Assembly (NCBI RefSeq): GCF_000300195.1 | Contig: NZ_AMQH01000015.1 | Location: forward strand, 124,001-188,000 | DNA from: Clostridium tunisiense TJ | GTDB taxonomy: Bacteria > Bacillota > Clostridia > Clostridiales > Clostridiaceae | Direction of reading: 5' to 3' | Length of the DNA: 64,000 nucleotides | Part shown: positions 43,501-51,257 of the stretch, piece by piece | Layout: each line of letters begins with the position of its first letter | Position numbering within the stretch: position 1 is the first letter of the stretch | Program-made: the position numbers and the translations under genes | The notes under the pieces: model-generated | What the model saw: the letters and a program-made list of their open reading frames with translations, nothing else | Databases searched by the model: none | Told to the model about the DNA's origin: nothing

Positions 43501-44855
43501 CAGAAGAAACTTTAGAAGTAGTAAAAAGCAAAATCAAAGCCTTAGAAGGCGAGCTAAGAACTTTAAACGAAGAAACAACTAAGGTAGATAAGAACATAGG
43601 CATAATTGAAAGTAATAAGAGTTTTCAAGCGGAAAATATGGAGAAGTTAGGCTATAAAAATCCTTTACCCAAAGAAGAAATAAGGGATGCTAACTTTAAA
43701 GGACGAGAAAAAAAGATTAAAGAAGATTTAGGACAAAATGACTTTATAATAAAAGAATATACTAAAGAAATAGAAAAACTAAGAGTTTTAAAACAAAAGC
43801 TTGAAGAGTACAAAGGAAATTATAATGAGGAAGATTATAAGGAGTTTAACTTTGAAAACCTACAAGCAGCAAGCAAAATAGTCTATGAGTATATAGCCTC
43901 TTATAACATTCTAAAACAAGAACTTCAAGGCTTAGAAGCTCAAATAGTTAAGGACATAAATAGAATTTATGAAACCTACAGGGATAAGAATAGACTCATT
44001 AAGGAGAGGATTTTCAGCTACCTGAACAAAGAAAATAAGCTGGAAAGCTCCAACGAAATAGAGTACTTCCTGGACACTGTTCAAAGGAAAATCAGTACCC
44101 TAGAATTAGAACTAAACCATATTAAAGCTGAAGAAGAAGTTGTAATAAATGATATTTTAAGATATGCAAAACATATTTTAGATGAGCTTAAAACCATAGA
44201 TAAGAAATCTACTATTAAGCATTTAGGAAAAACAGAAAGACTACTGCAAATAATCCTTCCAGAAGAAGTAGAAGAGGAAGGCTTAAGGGAATACATCAAA
44301 GATAAGGTTAACTTTTATGGAACTATGGAAGATTACAAAGCTTTACTAGATAGCGACATTGAAAGTTCAGAGCTATTAAGTAAGCTTATAGGAAATCTAA
44401 ATAGAATCAGAGTAGAAATTAAAAAAATTGAGAAAACAGGTCTTACCAGAAAAAGCTGGAAGGATGTGCTGTCACAAAACTCTGGAGGAGAAAAGTTTGT
44501 ATCCATGTTTATACTTCTTTCAAGCCTTATGTCCTATATGAGAAAAAGAGAAGGGGACATAGATAACAAGGAAGAAAAGAAAGTAATAATAATGGATAAC
44601 CCCTTTGCCAAAACCAACGCAGAGCACCTGCTAGAACCCATGTTTCAAATAGCTGAAAAGTATAACATTCAGCTACTTTGTTTCTCAGGAATAGGAGGAA
44701 GCTCAGTTTACAATAAGTTCGATAAGATATATGTGGCTAAGGTAATTTCTGATAAATTTAGAAATAAGGAAAATGTATCCTTCAAAGCAGGAAGTGAAGA
44801 AACCTTAGAAATGTCGGACTTTACTATAGGTAAAGAGCAGATATCTATGTTTTAG
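40533..44855 (+). CDS. jetC: Wadjet subunit JetC (SMC-like ATPase)
   Basis: A 1440-residue SMC/MukB/MksB-type motor. Walker A 'MENGIGKTVLIQFF' (38-51) lies in the N-terminal head. Long coiled coils run from about 230 to 640 and 740 to 1260, with a hinge-like region near 640-740. The C-terminal head has the signature 'SQNSGGEKFVSMF' (from Ser1314) and Walker B 'VIIMDNPFAKTNAE' (Asp1355), where Asn follows the Asp as in other JetC proteins. It is the size expected of JetC and is intact. GGGGGAG precedes the ATG. Confidence 0.93.
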   Translation: MPKLNKTRIINLNYNDGKRTIYDEIFDYGQGRNTLFSMENGIGKTVLIQFFLQPFIRNKRELAGRSFEDYFTGNAPTYILHEIALENGEKLLVGMIIKKDNSEEDKNKLRILTFLNRYSITSDFDLINAPFVEGKRILKFSEAEEKIKKYKSGKLNFKYFNFNDSSKKSEYFEELRTYKLNYKEWEDIIRNINNDESGLSNLYDKHKTDEALVRNVIVPLIESKINGEKNIIEALKTNLSAYIENYKQNKESFDQVEVLKQFTYEITPVLELLKQGGLKEEEKHSLYKTLSYINNACEGELSKKSRERLQLEELIEELKGELKRVSYEEYSLNYYKLQEEQEVLEVNLEQLRDKFNNKDGKRKELLKEKFVQEGAEVYEEILDKEAELAQVRERIANYEKDDSEIAQNIRNYKFSLKGIYELEVQELKESEIQLLEEKERLNKSLKENEEQQSEMSLKQEENLIAITKAESVVENFETYESDFIMKYADFDLVRNPLLKEYEDKELEDFNEAIENNIGDNLKAEEELKKEKLTLEVEKENLRKTIEEISEDLSLNKGKLSSKKNELNTFNKESSRIIEVLRIKNLPLNIAAEKEKLKQLIINETLKLEETLTGEEKKLRNIEDTIHRYETGLIQLPKEVLETFENKGISFEYALNWLQNYKGSKEEKEALIKENPFFPYGILLSNKDITLLKGESLEVYTSIPIPIINKSYLNKSIKVEKNHDVLTLENAEFLLAFNNLLIDEEKRIQLINRLKGEENQLQEEIQNIKKAIDRNKGYSLTLREYPYLGNENEILDEEIKTLEERISKLQEESRTKGEALVNNENKTKAAEKQHSDLEKSLVYLKEKKDKFNHFKKEYSNFKDNKVKLQSLKKLQENFKKIEEELKVENKDLYNSLTEMAIKLDNFKKTIKDAASKLELYKSAKEGVVIKEEKNILEGKLLSCEKQLGEDKKRDKKDEETLLKDLEKQNSRLKRIISDGGLSQEYKKISFSEETLEVVKSKIKALEGELRTLNEETTKVDKNIGIIESNKSFQAENMEKLGYKNPLPKEEIRDANFKGREKKIKEDLGQNDFIIKEYTKEIEKLRVLKQKLEEYKGNYNEEDYKEFNFENLQAASKIVYEYIASYNILKQELQGLEAQIVKDINRIYETYRDKNRLIKERIFSYLNKENKLESSNEIEYFLDTVQRKISTLELELNHIKAEEEVVINDILRYAKHILDELKTIDKKSTIKHLGKTERLLQIILPEEVEEEGLREYIKDKVNFYGTMEDYKALLDSDIESSELLSKLIGNLNRIRVEIKKIEKTGLTRKSWKDVLSQNSGGEKFVSMFILLSSLMSYMRKREGDIDNKEEKKVIIMDNPFAKTNAEHLLEPMFQIAEKYNIQLLCFSGIGGSSVYNKFDKIYVAKVISDKFRNKENVSFKAGSEETLEMSDFTIGKEQISMF

Positions 44856-44980
44856 TTAAGGGATATCAGAAAACTTATGGCATGCATCTTTAAAAACTTT
44901 TAAGGGAAGTTGAACATATTTATGCATTAGTTAAACTTTAAGTCAGCTTCTTTATAAATCCAGAAGGGGGATATGGGTTA

Positions 44981-45820
44981 ATGAAAAGAAAAAAATTATC
45001 AATTATTTTAATTATTGTAATTTTATTAATAACAGTTGGTGTGTTTGGAGTTATGAAGCTTAATAAAACGCTACAAGCTTCTAAGACTGTTAATGGAAAA
45101 ATTGACATTGGAGGTTATGGGCTAAATGTAAAGGTTGAAGGAAAGGGAAAGCCTATAGTGATTTTTGAATCAGGTTTAGGTGGAGGTTATAGTGATTGGG
45201 CAAGGGTGCAACCAGAAATTGCTAAGATTACAAGAACCTTTTCCTATGATAGAGCAGGTCTAGGTGGTAGTGATAAAAGTAAATTGCAAAGAACAGCTTT
45301 AAATCAAGTAAAAGAACTTCATGGACTTTTAGAAAATTGTAAAGCTAAGGGCCCTTATATAATAGTGGCACACTCAATTGGAGGGTTAAATGCAAGACTC
45401 TTTGCAGATGTTTACCCAAATGAAGTTGCAGGAATTGTTTTTGTTGATTCTTCCCACGAAGAGATGCTTAATATCTTTACAAGTAAAGCACCAGAAGAAT
45501 ATGAAGCTATGAAGGCACAGTTTTCATCTTCAGAAGGGACTTTTGAAGATCTACTAAAAAGCACAGAGCAAGTAAGAGAAGTAAGAAAAAAGGATGCCCT
45601 AAGAAACATACCAATTATAGTACTTTCAGCAGATAAAAGTGCTATGGAAATTCAGGATCCTATAATTAATGAGTGGCCTAAGCTTCAAGAAGATTTAGCT
45701 ACCTTATCTGATAAAAGCAAGCACCTTACTATAAAAAATGCCAGTCACATGATTCAAAATGATAATCCACAAGCTGTAATAGATGCAATTAAAGAAATTA
45801 TTGAAACAGTAAAAGAGTAA
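44981..45820 (+). CDS. Membrane-anchored alpha/beta hydrolase
   Basis: A 279-residue protein with an N-terminal membrane helix (about 5-25, 'LSIILIIVILLITVGVFGVM') and an extracytoplasmic alpha/beta fold. 'FESGLGGGYSDWARV' is the oxyanion loop, 'SYDRAGLGGSDKS' the strand-4 region, the nucleophile Ser is in 'IVAHSIGGLNARLF', and the His is in 'NASHMIQNDNPQ'. The substrate is unknown; esterase or lactonase are likely. It follows jetC by 125 nt and has its own AGAAGGGGG site. No link to Wadjet is evident. Confidence 0.9.
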   Translation: MKRKKLSIILIIVILLITVGVFGVMKLNKTLQASKTVNGKIDIGGYGLNVKVEGKGKPIVIFESGLGGGYSDWARVQPEIAKITRTFSYDRAGLGGSDKSKLQRTALNQVKELHGLLENCKAKGPYIIVAHSIGGLNARLFADVYPNEVAGIVFVDSSHEEMLNIFTSKAPEEYEAMKAQFSSSEGTFEDLLKSTEQVREVRKKDALRNIPIIVLSADKSAMEIQDPIINEWPKLQEDLATLSDKSKHLTIKNASHMIQNDNPQAVIDAIKEIIETVKE

Positions 45821-45921
45821 TTCTGTGGATAATAAGAGGCTTTTTATTATAATATCCATCAAACTCTGAAGAGGACTAGGGGGATTCTATAATCTAAAGT
45901 TTTTACTATCAAAAAAGTTCC

Positions 45922-46055
45922 TTTAACAACATTTTGGAAGCTTCAAGTCTGCCATCTTCTAAAGTGGCAGTTGCTCAGTCTAGATAAGTTGCTTTGGAAG
46001 CAGTCTAAATCTGCTTCCAAAGTTGTTAACAAAATGAACTTGTTCATTATTTAAT
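45922..46055 (+). repeat. 134-bp duplicated segment, copy 2
   Basis: This segment is 132/134 identical to 10444-10577, including the last 22 codons of the GGDEF-EAL gene, here without the rest of that gene. AGTTCCTT occurs on both sides (45917-45924 and 46067-46074), like a target-site duplication flanking an insertion. The hairpin CTTTGGAAGCAG/CTGCTTCCAAAG is perfect in this copy. It could be a short mobile repeat that carried the gene end, or the repeat may have supplied that gene's tail. Confidence 0.85.
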
Positions 46056-46065
46056 TTTATGGAGA

Positions 46066-46096
46066 AGTTCCTTCAGGATAATTGAAGGAACTTTTC
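46066..46096. terminator. Terminator
   Basis: AGTTCCTTCA pairs with TGAAGGAACT around a 7-nt loop, followed by TTTC on the plus strand. Confidence 0.75.
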
Positions 46097-46152
46097 TACA
46101 TTACTTTTTACAACTGTATATCCATAAAGTAAAGTGGTGAAGCTTTTAAAAG

Positions 46153-46704
46153 TTAGTTTAATTCTTTTAGGTTAACTTTATAAATAGGCACACCATTTAG
46201 CTTTCCATTTTCTTCTTTGCTAGCCATTAGGGTTATTGCTTTTACTGGAATAGAAATTCTTTCATACTGGATTAAGTTATTAAGATCTATAGAATCTGGA
46301 TGTAATTCTATTCTGCGACCCAAAGTAACATGGGGCATAAAAACCTTATCATAAAAGGGTAGCTTAGCTTCTTTTAATAGAGTGGAAAGTTCCCTATAAA
46401 GCTGAGAGAGTATAGGGTTTTCTTCTATTCCAATCCATAAAATATTTGTCTTCTTTCTTGTAAAAATACCTAAGTTACTCAACTGTAACTCAAAAGGATT
46501 TACCTTTAATACTACCTTATCTAACACTTCCTTTATTTTATCAATTTGAAGATCCTCAGCTTCACCTATAAATCTTATGGTCATATGAAAATTATTTTTT
46601 GTTGTAAAACTGCCATGAGTGCAGTGTTTTTTTATAGAGCAGGTTATTTTATCAAAATAATCCTTAACCTTATTTTCAAAATCTATAGCAATATAAACTC
46701 TCAA
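46153..46704 (-). CDS. thpR: RNA 2',3'-cyclic phosphodiesterase (2H family)
   Basis: A 183-residue 2H phosphoesterase, also called RNA ligase-like LigT/ThpR. Both HxTx motifs are intact: 'FHMTIRFIGEA' (about 41-51) and 'MPHVTLGRRIE' (about 124-134). 'KTNILWIGIEENPILSQLYR' is a typical middle stretch. The enzyme opens 2',3'-cyclic phosphates at RNA ends. The gene is on the minus strand and stands alone. Confidence 0.92.
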   Translation of the reverse strand: MRVYIAIDFENKVKDYFDKITCSIKKHCTHGSFTTKNNFHMTIRFIGEAEDLQIDKIKEVLDKVVLKVNPFELQLSNLGIFTRKKTNILWIGIEENPILSQLYRELSTLLKEAKLPFYDKVFMPHVTLGRRIELHPDSIDLNNLIQYERISIPVKAITLMASKEENGKLNGVPIYKVNLKELN

Positions 46705-47101
46705 GATTTTAGCTTCCTTTCCTTTAAACCATATATTCTAATCAAGTTTGTGCACTCATAATTAAGGTTTTATTGAGACTATCATTAGTAAGATGAATCT
46801 TTATTAATGGAAAATATCTATGATAATTATAATTCATATTTAGGAAAGGATGAAGAGGATTTTATAAGTGAAGTTGTTGATAATGGATATATATAGGATT
46901 AAATAAGGTGAAATTAAGTAGTGGAATTTAGAGTGCATTCTTTGTAGCTACCAATTGAACCATCAAAAAAGAAGGAAGTTTTTGCTTTATAGGAAATCAG
47001 AATCATATAAGGGGACCCAAAATTAAAATAGATTAGGTTTATCATTTGGTGAATTTGGTATATAACATCTATATAAATAGTTTTTTCAGGAGATATTGTA
47101 C
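46705..47101. other. Intergenic region with a short orphan frame
   Basis: No convincing gene. A 29-codon frame at 46807-46896 ('NIYDNYNSYLGKDEEDFISE') lacks a ribosome binding site and may be a remnant. The ribosome binding site of the next small gene lies at the end. Confidence 0.4.
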
Positions 47102-47269
47102 ATGGAAAATAAAGAGATTAACTTATATGATATTTTTCTAAACTATTCCTATAATGATATTATGAAGTTATTTCAAAAATCAAAAACTAAAGAAGAACAA
47201 GATTTTTATGTAAATTTAACAAATATGATATTGCAGAGAGAACAGAAGAAAGTTATAGGTAATAAGTAA
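47102..47269 (+). CDS. Small hypothetical protein
   Basis: A 55-residue protein, 'ENKEINLYDIFLNYSYNDIM' with a C-terminal charged helix. CAGGAGATATTG precedes the ATG and a strong terminator follows directly after the stop, so a real short gene is likely. Not recognised; the amphipathic helix 'YNDIMKLFQKSKTKEEQDFY' suggests a protein-binding role. Confidence 0.6.
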   Translation: MENKEINLYDIFLNYSYNDIMKLFQKSKTKEEQDFYVNLTNMILQREQKKVIGNK

Positions 47270-47270
47270 T

Positions 47271-47308
47271 AAGTAGTAAAATTACAGTAATTTTACTACT
47301 TATTTTTA
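47271..47308. terminator. Rho-independent terminator
   Basis: AAGTAGTAAAATTA pairs over 14 bp with TAATTTTACTACTT around a 3-nt loop, then ATTTTTAT. It begins 1 nt after the stop codon of the small gene. Confidence 0.85.
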
Positions 47309-47387
47309 TAAATATAATAAAAACTTCAAATGGAAAAAAGTTTCATTGGAGATGTTCTTTGTATCAGGTTGGAGCTATCAAGATTTC

Positions 47388-48026
47388 CTACATATTCTTC
47401 AAAAATTTTATTATATAACTTAAGGTGTAAAATTCTCTATCAACCTTTGTAACAATTAACTTTAGTCCTGTAATTATTGTTTCTTCAGTAAAGTTTTCTA
47501 ATAGAAGCATAATATTTAAGGTATTTAAGCCCCCGTCTTTTGTATCAAGAACTCGTGATTTCTTTACATATTTGTTTTCCATAGCTGTTAAAATAGCAAC
47601 TCTTAACTCATCACTGATTTCCAATTTAGGCATTTCTTCAAAAATTCTGATGCCAGGAGTGTTTACGGTTAGTTTTTTAGCTTTACTTATATCAGTTGAT
47701 AAAAATATTGTATTTATAAAGGTGGCATCCTTGAAATTAGCACCATCCAACTTCACTGAGTCAAATATAGCATTTTCAAATACTGTATTTCGAAAATCAC
47801 TGTCTTTTAAATTTGTTCCAATAAATTCTGCATATTTAAAGCTACACTTAAAGAATTTAGTTGATTTAAAATGTGCTCCTCTAAAGCTTACAAAATCAAA
47901 AATCGAGGCTGTAAAGTCGCAGTTATAGCAGTTGCTTCTCTCAAGATTTTTGTACATGAAATTTTTATCTTTTTTCTCTATATTATTGTAGTTGAAATTT
48001 CCAGTAGTGGTTTTAGTTGTAGCCAT
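47388..48026 (-). CDS. Pentapeptide-repeat protein
   Basis: A protein of 212 residues. About 12 pentapeptide-type repeats (A/C-D/N-L/F-x-x) occupy residues 30-115, for example 'NCDFTASIFDFVSFRGAHFK' and 'DSDFRNTVFENAIFDSVKLD', forming a right-handed beta helix. The C-terminal 90 residues are helical and not recognised. Some such proteins mimic DNA and protect gyrase, but most have unknown roles. Chosen start ATG 48026, 4 nt after the helicase stop; AGGTG is 9 nt before it. It is likely cotranscribed with the helicase gene. Confidence 0.85.
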   Translation of the reverse strand: MATTKTTTGNFNYNNIEKKDKNFMYKNLERSNCYNCDFTASIFDFVSFRGAHFKSTKFFKCSFKYAEFIGTNLKDSDFRNTVFENAIFDSVKLDGANFKDATFINTIFLSTDISKAKKLTVNTPGIRIFEEMPKLEISDELRVAILTAMENKYVKKSRVLDTKDGGLNTLNIMLLLENFTEETIITGLKLIVTKVDREFYTLSYIIKFLKNM

Positions 48027-48030
48027 AGTT

Positions 48031-49140
48031 CTATTCACCTAATTCCCTTCTTGGTATTTTAAATTTAATAGCCTTTTCAATTTCTTCAAGTCTAAAGCTG
48101 TCTTTTGGGTCAATGAATAGGCAGGTGTAGCCTTCCTCTCCAGCTCTTCCCGTTCTTCCAATTCTATGTATATAGCTTTCTACGCTTTCAGGTATGTCAT
48201 AGTTATATATATGGCTCACACCGCTTATATCAAGGCCTCTAGAAGCCACATCCGTTGCTATTAAGTATTGAAAATCACCTTTTTTAAAGGCTTTCATTAT
48301 TCTTTCACGTTTTGATTGAAGTATGTCGCTGTGTAGCTTTTCGCAGTTGTAGCCTCGTTTATATAGTGCTACCTCTAAATCATCTGCTCTTCTTTTGGTC
48401 CTACAAAAGATTATAGCCATATATGGATTATCTTCATTTAGCACAGTGCATAGAGCGTCTTGTTTTCTTCTATCTGTAGTTTCTACCACCTGCTGTTTAA
48501 TAGCCTCAAGAGTTACTTCTTCTTTATTTATTGTTACTGTTGAAGGTTCTTTCATATATCTATAAGCCAATCTTTTAACATCTGAATTTAAGGTTGCAGA
48601 AAAACAAAGGGTTTGGTGCTTTTTAGAAGTTTGTTTGATTATTGACTCTACCTCATTTTTAAAGCCCATTAAAAGCATCTGGTCTGCTTCATCTAGTACA
48701 AATGTTTTTAGTTTACTTAAATCTATGGATTTTCTTTCAAGATGATCAAGAAGTCTTCCAGGGGTTGCAATAATAAGATGGATACCTGTTTTTAGCTTTT
48801 TAAGCTGAGACCCTACATCCTTGCCACCATAGGCAGCCAATATGTTAATATCCTTAGCCTGCTTAAGCTTTAGAGCTTCCTCAGTTATCTGAAGGGCAAG
48901 CTCTCTTGTAGGAGTTAAAATCAAGGCTTGAACTGCATCCACCTTAGGTGAAATATTTTCAAAAATAGGAAGCAAAAACGCCAGGGTTTTTCCTGTTCCA
49001 GTTTGAGACTCCACTATAACATCATGTCCTGCTTTTATAAGACTAATGCTTTCAGCTTGAACTGGTGTTGGCTCGGTGATACCGTTATTTTTTAATATTT
49101 TTACTATATCTTCACTGATTCCTAATTGATTAAAATTCAT
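48031..49140 (-). CDS. DEAD-box ATP-dependent RNA helicase
   Basis: A 369-residue helicase core with no C-terminal extension. Motifs in order: 'FNQLGISEDIVKILKNNGI' (Q motif), 'SQTGTGKTLAFLLP' (I), 'PTRELALQ' (Ia), 'TPGRLLDH' (Ib), 'VLDEADQML' (II), 'SATLNSDV' (III), 'IIFCRTKRRADDL' (IV), 'ATDVASRGLDI' (V) and 'YIHRIGRTGRAGEEG' (VI). It is CshA/RhlE-like. Such helicases unwind RNA during ribosome assembly and cold stress, and a cold-shock gene lies 460 nt away on the other strand. GAGAGG precedes the start. Confidence 0.94.
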   Translation of the reverse strand: MNFNQLGISEDIVKILKNNGITEPTPVQAESISLIKAGHDVIVESQTGTGKTLAFLLPIFENISPKVDAVQALILTPTRELALQITEEALKLKQAKDINILAAYGGKDVGSQLKKLKTGIHLIIATPGRLLDHLERKSIDLSKLKTFVLDEADQMLLMGFKNEVESIIKQTSKKHQTLCFSATLNSDVKRLAYRYMKEPSTVTINKEEVTLEAIKQQVVETTDRRKQDALCTVLNEDNPYMAIIFCRTKRRADDLEVALYKRGYNCEKLHSDILQSKRERIMKAFKKGDFQYLIATDVASRGLDISGVSHIYNYDIPESVESYIHRIGRTGRAGEEGYTCLFIDPKDSFRLEEIEKAIKFKIPRRELGE

Positions 49141-49278
49141 TATTTTCTACCTCTCTTGCTATAGGGTTCTATTTTTAAATTGTTGCTCCCACTCAACGGA
49201 AGCTCAATTATAACCTTCTATTTGACATATCTTTTAATCATATACTATCCACTAGGATTATACAAACAATTTATATAA

Positions 49279-49400
49279 GGCATCTTAAAATAAATAACAA
49301 GCCAAAGCTGTGAAGGGTATTTTGAGTTAGATAAGGAAACTGTTAATGTAGTATAACTCAAAATAGAGGAGGGTACTAATTTATTTATTTTTTGAAAATG
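49279..49400. repeat. MITE-like element, shortened copy
   Basis: 'GGCATCTTAAAATAAATAAC' at the left and 'TTATTTATTTTTTGAAAATG' at the right are the terminal inverted repeats of the family described at 53612-53788. The centre keeps 'GAAGGGTATTTTGAGTT' and 'GTATAACTCAAAATA', which pair. About 55 nt of the full-length centre are missing. It lies upstream of the cold-shock gene. Confidence 0.6.
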
Positions 49401-49600
49401 GTTAAATATACAAATAAAAAACTTGCTTTATCTAATATTCTATGTTAGTATTAACTTGTATTTAAATTTATAGTTAACAATTCAATAAAATATATTTCGG
49501 TTTAGTACTTTAAATGTATAATAGTATGATGATATGGAAATTTTATTAGTGAATTAGTTTAATGAGTTTAAAAATAATAAAATTTCGGAGGTACAGTGAT

Positions 49601-49798
49601 ATGACTGGTACAGTAAAATGGTTTAATTCAGAAAAAGGTTTTGGATTTATTACAGGAGAAGATGGAAATGATGTATTTGCACATTTTTCTCAAATAAAAT
49701 CAGAAGGTTATAAGTCTCTTGAAGAAGGTCAAAAGGTTTCTTTTGATGTTGTTAAAGGACCAAAAGGACCTCAAGCTGAAAATATTACATCTATCTAA
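49601..49798 (+). CDS. Cold-shock protein, CspA family
   Basis: A 65-residue single cold-shock domain with RNP1 'KGFGFI' and RNP2 'VFAHF' in '[20 protein letters not shown]' and '[16 protein letters not shown]'. It binds single-stranded RNA/DNA as an RNA chaperone. ATG 49601 with CGGAGGT 8 nt upstream is the clear start, although the frame is open further back. A strong terminator follows. Confidence 0.95.
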   Translation: MTGTVKWFNSEKGFGFITGEDGNDVFAHFSQIKSEGYKSLEEGQKVSFDVVKGPKGPQAENITSI

Positions 49799-49827
49799 TT
49801 TAACATAATTTAATTAGTGTATATTTC

Positions 49828-49862
49828 AACCCTCAAATAGTATTCTATTTGAGGGTTTTTTA
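49828..49862 (+). terminator. Terminator of the cold-shock gene
   Basis: AACCCTCAAATAG pairs with CTATTTGAGGGTT around a 4-nt loop, then TTTTT. Confidence 0.9.
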
Positions 49863-49929
49863 CGTGGATCAGGAGGAGAGAAATCTAACCTTAAGTATAG
49901 GGTGTAAAACTAGAAGATACATAATAAGA

Positions 49930-50010
49930 AGGGTTGCGTTATTACCTTGGGAGACCTCATGTATCTATTAGAACACAGGTAGGAAACTGGCTGAAGAAGT
50001 GCAACCTGAA
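49930..50010 (+). other. Structured RNA-like remnant
   Basis: GGTTGC (49932-49937) pairs with GCAACC (50001-50006). Inside it ACCT..TGT (49954-49962) pairs with ACA.AGGT (49973-49980). The style recalls a group II intron domain or other structured RNA, but no reverse transcriptase gene or domain V was found. The surrounding 49863-50028 holds no gene. Confidence 0.3.
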
Positions 50011-50028
50011 AGTAGATAATATTAAAAG

Positions 50029-50068
50029 GTGAGTTACCTAAGTTGTATTGGGTGACTCACTTTTATTT
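50029..50068 (+). terminator. Terminator of the repeated ACCTAA type
   Basis: GTGAGTTACC pairs with GGGTGACTCAC and is followed by TTTTATTTATGAATTAAGTA. The hairpin and its 3' flank are closely similar to 57231-57291, so this is a duplicated terminator block. Confidence 0.65.
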
Positions 50069-50138
50069 ATGAATTAAGTAAGAGGTTGTTCGAGGAATCG
50101 TATGGATGTTATTATTAAAGGGTAATAATAATGATTTT

Positions 50139-50179
50139 AGGTATCTGAAAATAATTATTACTTATTTTTGAAGATGCCT
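50139..50179. repeat. Minimal MITE-like hairpin
   Basis: AGGTATCTGAAAATAA pairs with TTATTTTTGAAGATGCCT, the two terminal repeats of the MITE-like family with the centre deleted to about 6 nt. It ends directly at the ribosome binding site of the GNAT gene. Confidence 0.6.
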
Positions 50180-50193
50180 TAAGGGTGGTAGCA

Positions 50194-51057
50194 ATGAAAT
50201 ATACTTATATGAAAGATTATAAAGATAATGATAAAATGCGTAAAAGTCTCAATGAATTAACTGAAAAGACTTTTGGCTTTAATTTTGAACAGTGGTATTC
50301 TAATGGTTTTTGGGGAGAAAAATATATTCCACATTCTTTGGTGGATAATGGTAAGGTTATAGCAAATGTGTCTGCTAGTGTAATGAGTTTTGAATTAGAT
50401 GGTATAAAGAAAAATTATATTCAAATTGGTACAGTTATGACAGATAAAGATTATCGAGGTCAGGGGCTCAGTGGTTACCTTATGCAAAAGGTAATTCAGG
50501 AGTATAAAGAAAACTCAGATGGAATATATTTATTTGGAAATCATAGCGTCATAAATTTTTATCCTAAGTTTGGCTTTATAAAAAGTAAAGAATATCAGTA
50601 TAGCAAAGATATTTATTCAATAAATAATATAAAGAAGATACAGCAGATGAATATGAATAATCGAGATAAATGGGAAGCTTTTTTCAAGGCTGTAAACAAT
50701 AGTATAAGTAATGATAGGTTCACCATGAAGAACTCAGGCTTAATTGCATTTTGGACAAGATGGAGTAATTCCGTTTATTACCTTCCTGAAGAGAATGCAT
50801 ATATTTTAGCAGAAGTTGAGGGAGAAGATCTTTTTATTAAACAAATAATAGCAAGTCATAAAGTTGACCTTGAATTAGTAATTAGTTCTTTTGGTAGTGA
50901 TATAAAAAGGGTTACTCTTGGATTTACGCCTTATAATGCAGCTGGGTATAACATAAGTGAATATTACAAAGAGGATTGCACACTATTTATTCTAGGAAAA
51001 GATTTAGAAATCATAGAAAATAGAAAACTAATATTTCCAGCTTTATCACATGCATAA
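50194..51057 (+). CDS. GNAT acetyltransferase, two-domain
   Basis: A 287-residue protein. The N-terminal GNAT domain (about 1-150) has 'IQIGTVMTDKDYRGQGLSGY' with the R-G-Q-G-L acetyl-CoA motif, then 'FYPKFGFIKSKEYQYSKDI'. The C-terminal half resembles the sterol-carrier-like second domain of Eis-type enzymes but is shorter. The acceptor is unknown. ATG 50194 follows AAGGGTGG; a GTG three codons earlier is less likely. Confidence 0.85.
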   Translation: MKYTYMKDYKDNDKMRKSLNELTEKTFGFNFEQWYSNGFWGEKYIPHSLVDNGKVIANVSASVMSFELDGIKKNYIQIGTVMTDKDYRGQGLSGYLMQKVIQEYKENSDGIYLFGNHSVINFYPKFGFIKSKEYQYSKDIYSINNIKKIQQMNMNNRDKWEAFFKAVNNSISNDRFTMKNSGLIAFWTRWSNSVYYLPEENAYILAEVEGEDLFIKQIIASHKVDLELVISSFGSDIKRVTLGFTPYNAAGYNISEYYKEDCTLFILGKDLEIIENRKLIFPALSHA

Positions 51058-51257
51058 GCTATATTACAAATTAACCTTATTTGTAGCTTCCCTTAATTTA
51101 TATGGGGTTAAATGTATAGAACAAGGAAATATTTAAGGAACCCTTAATGAGTTTGTAATATAGTAATAAAAGAATAAAATTAATGGTGTACAAGGTTTTG
51201 CAAATGAATTTAAAAGTATGCTTATAATATAAATCATAGTAGTTGGGGGATGAGAAA

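Noticed and set aside
46807..46896. 29-codon frame as a gene
   Set aside because: No ribosome binding site, no terminator and no recognisable similarity.
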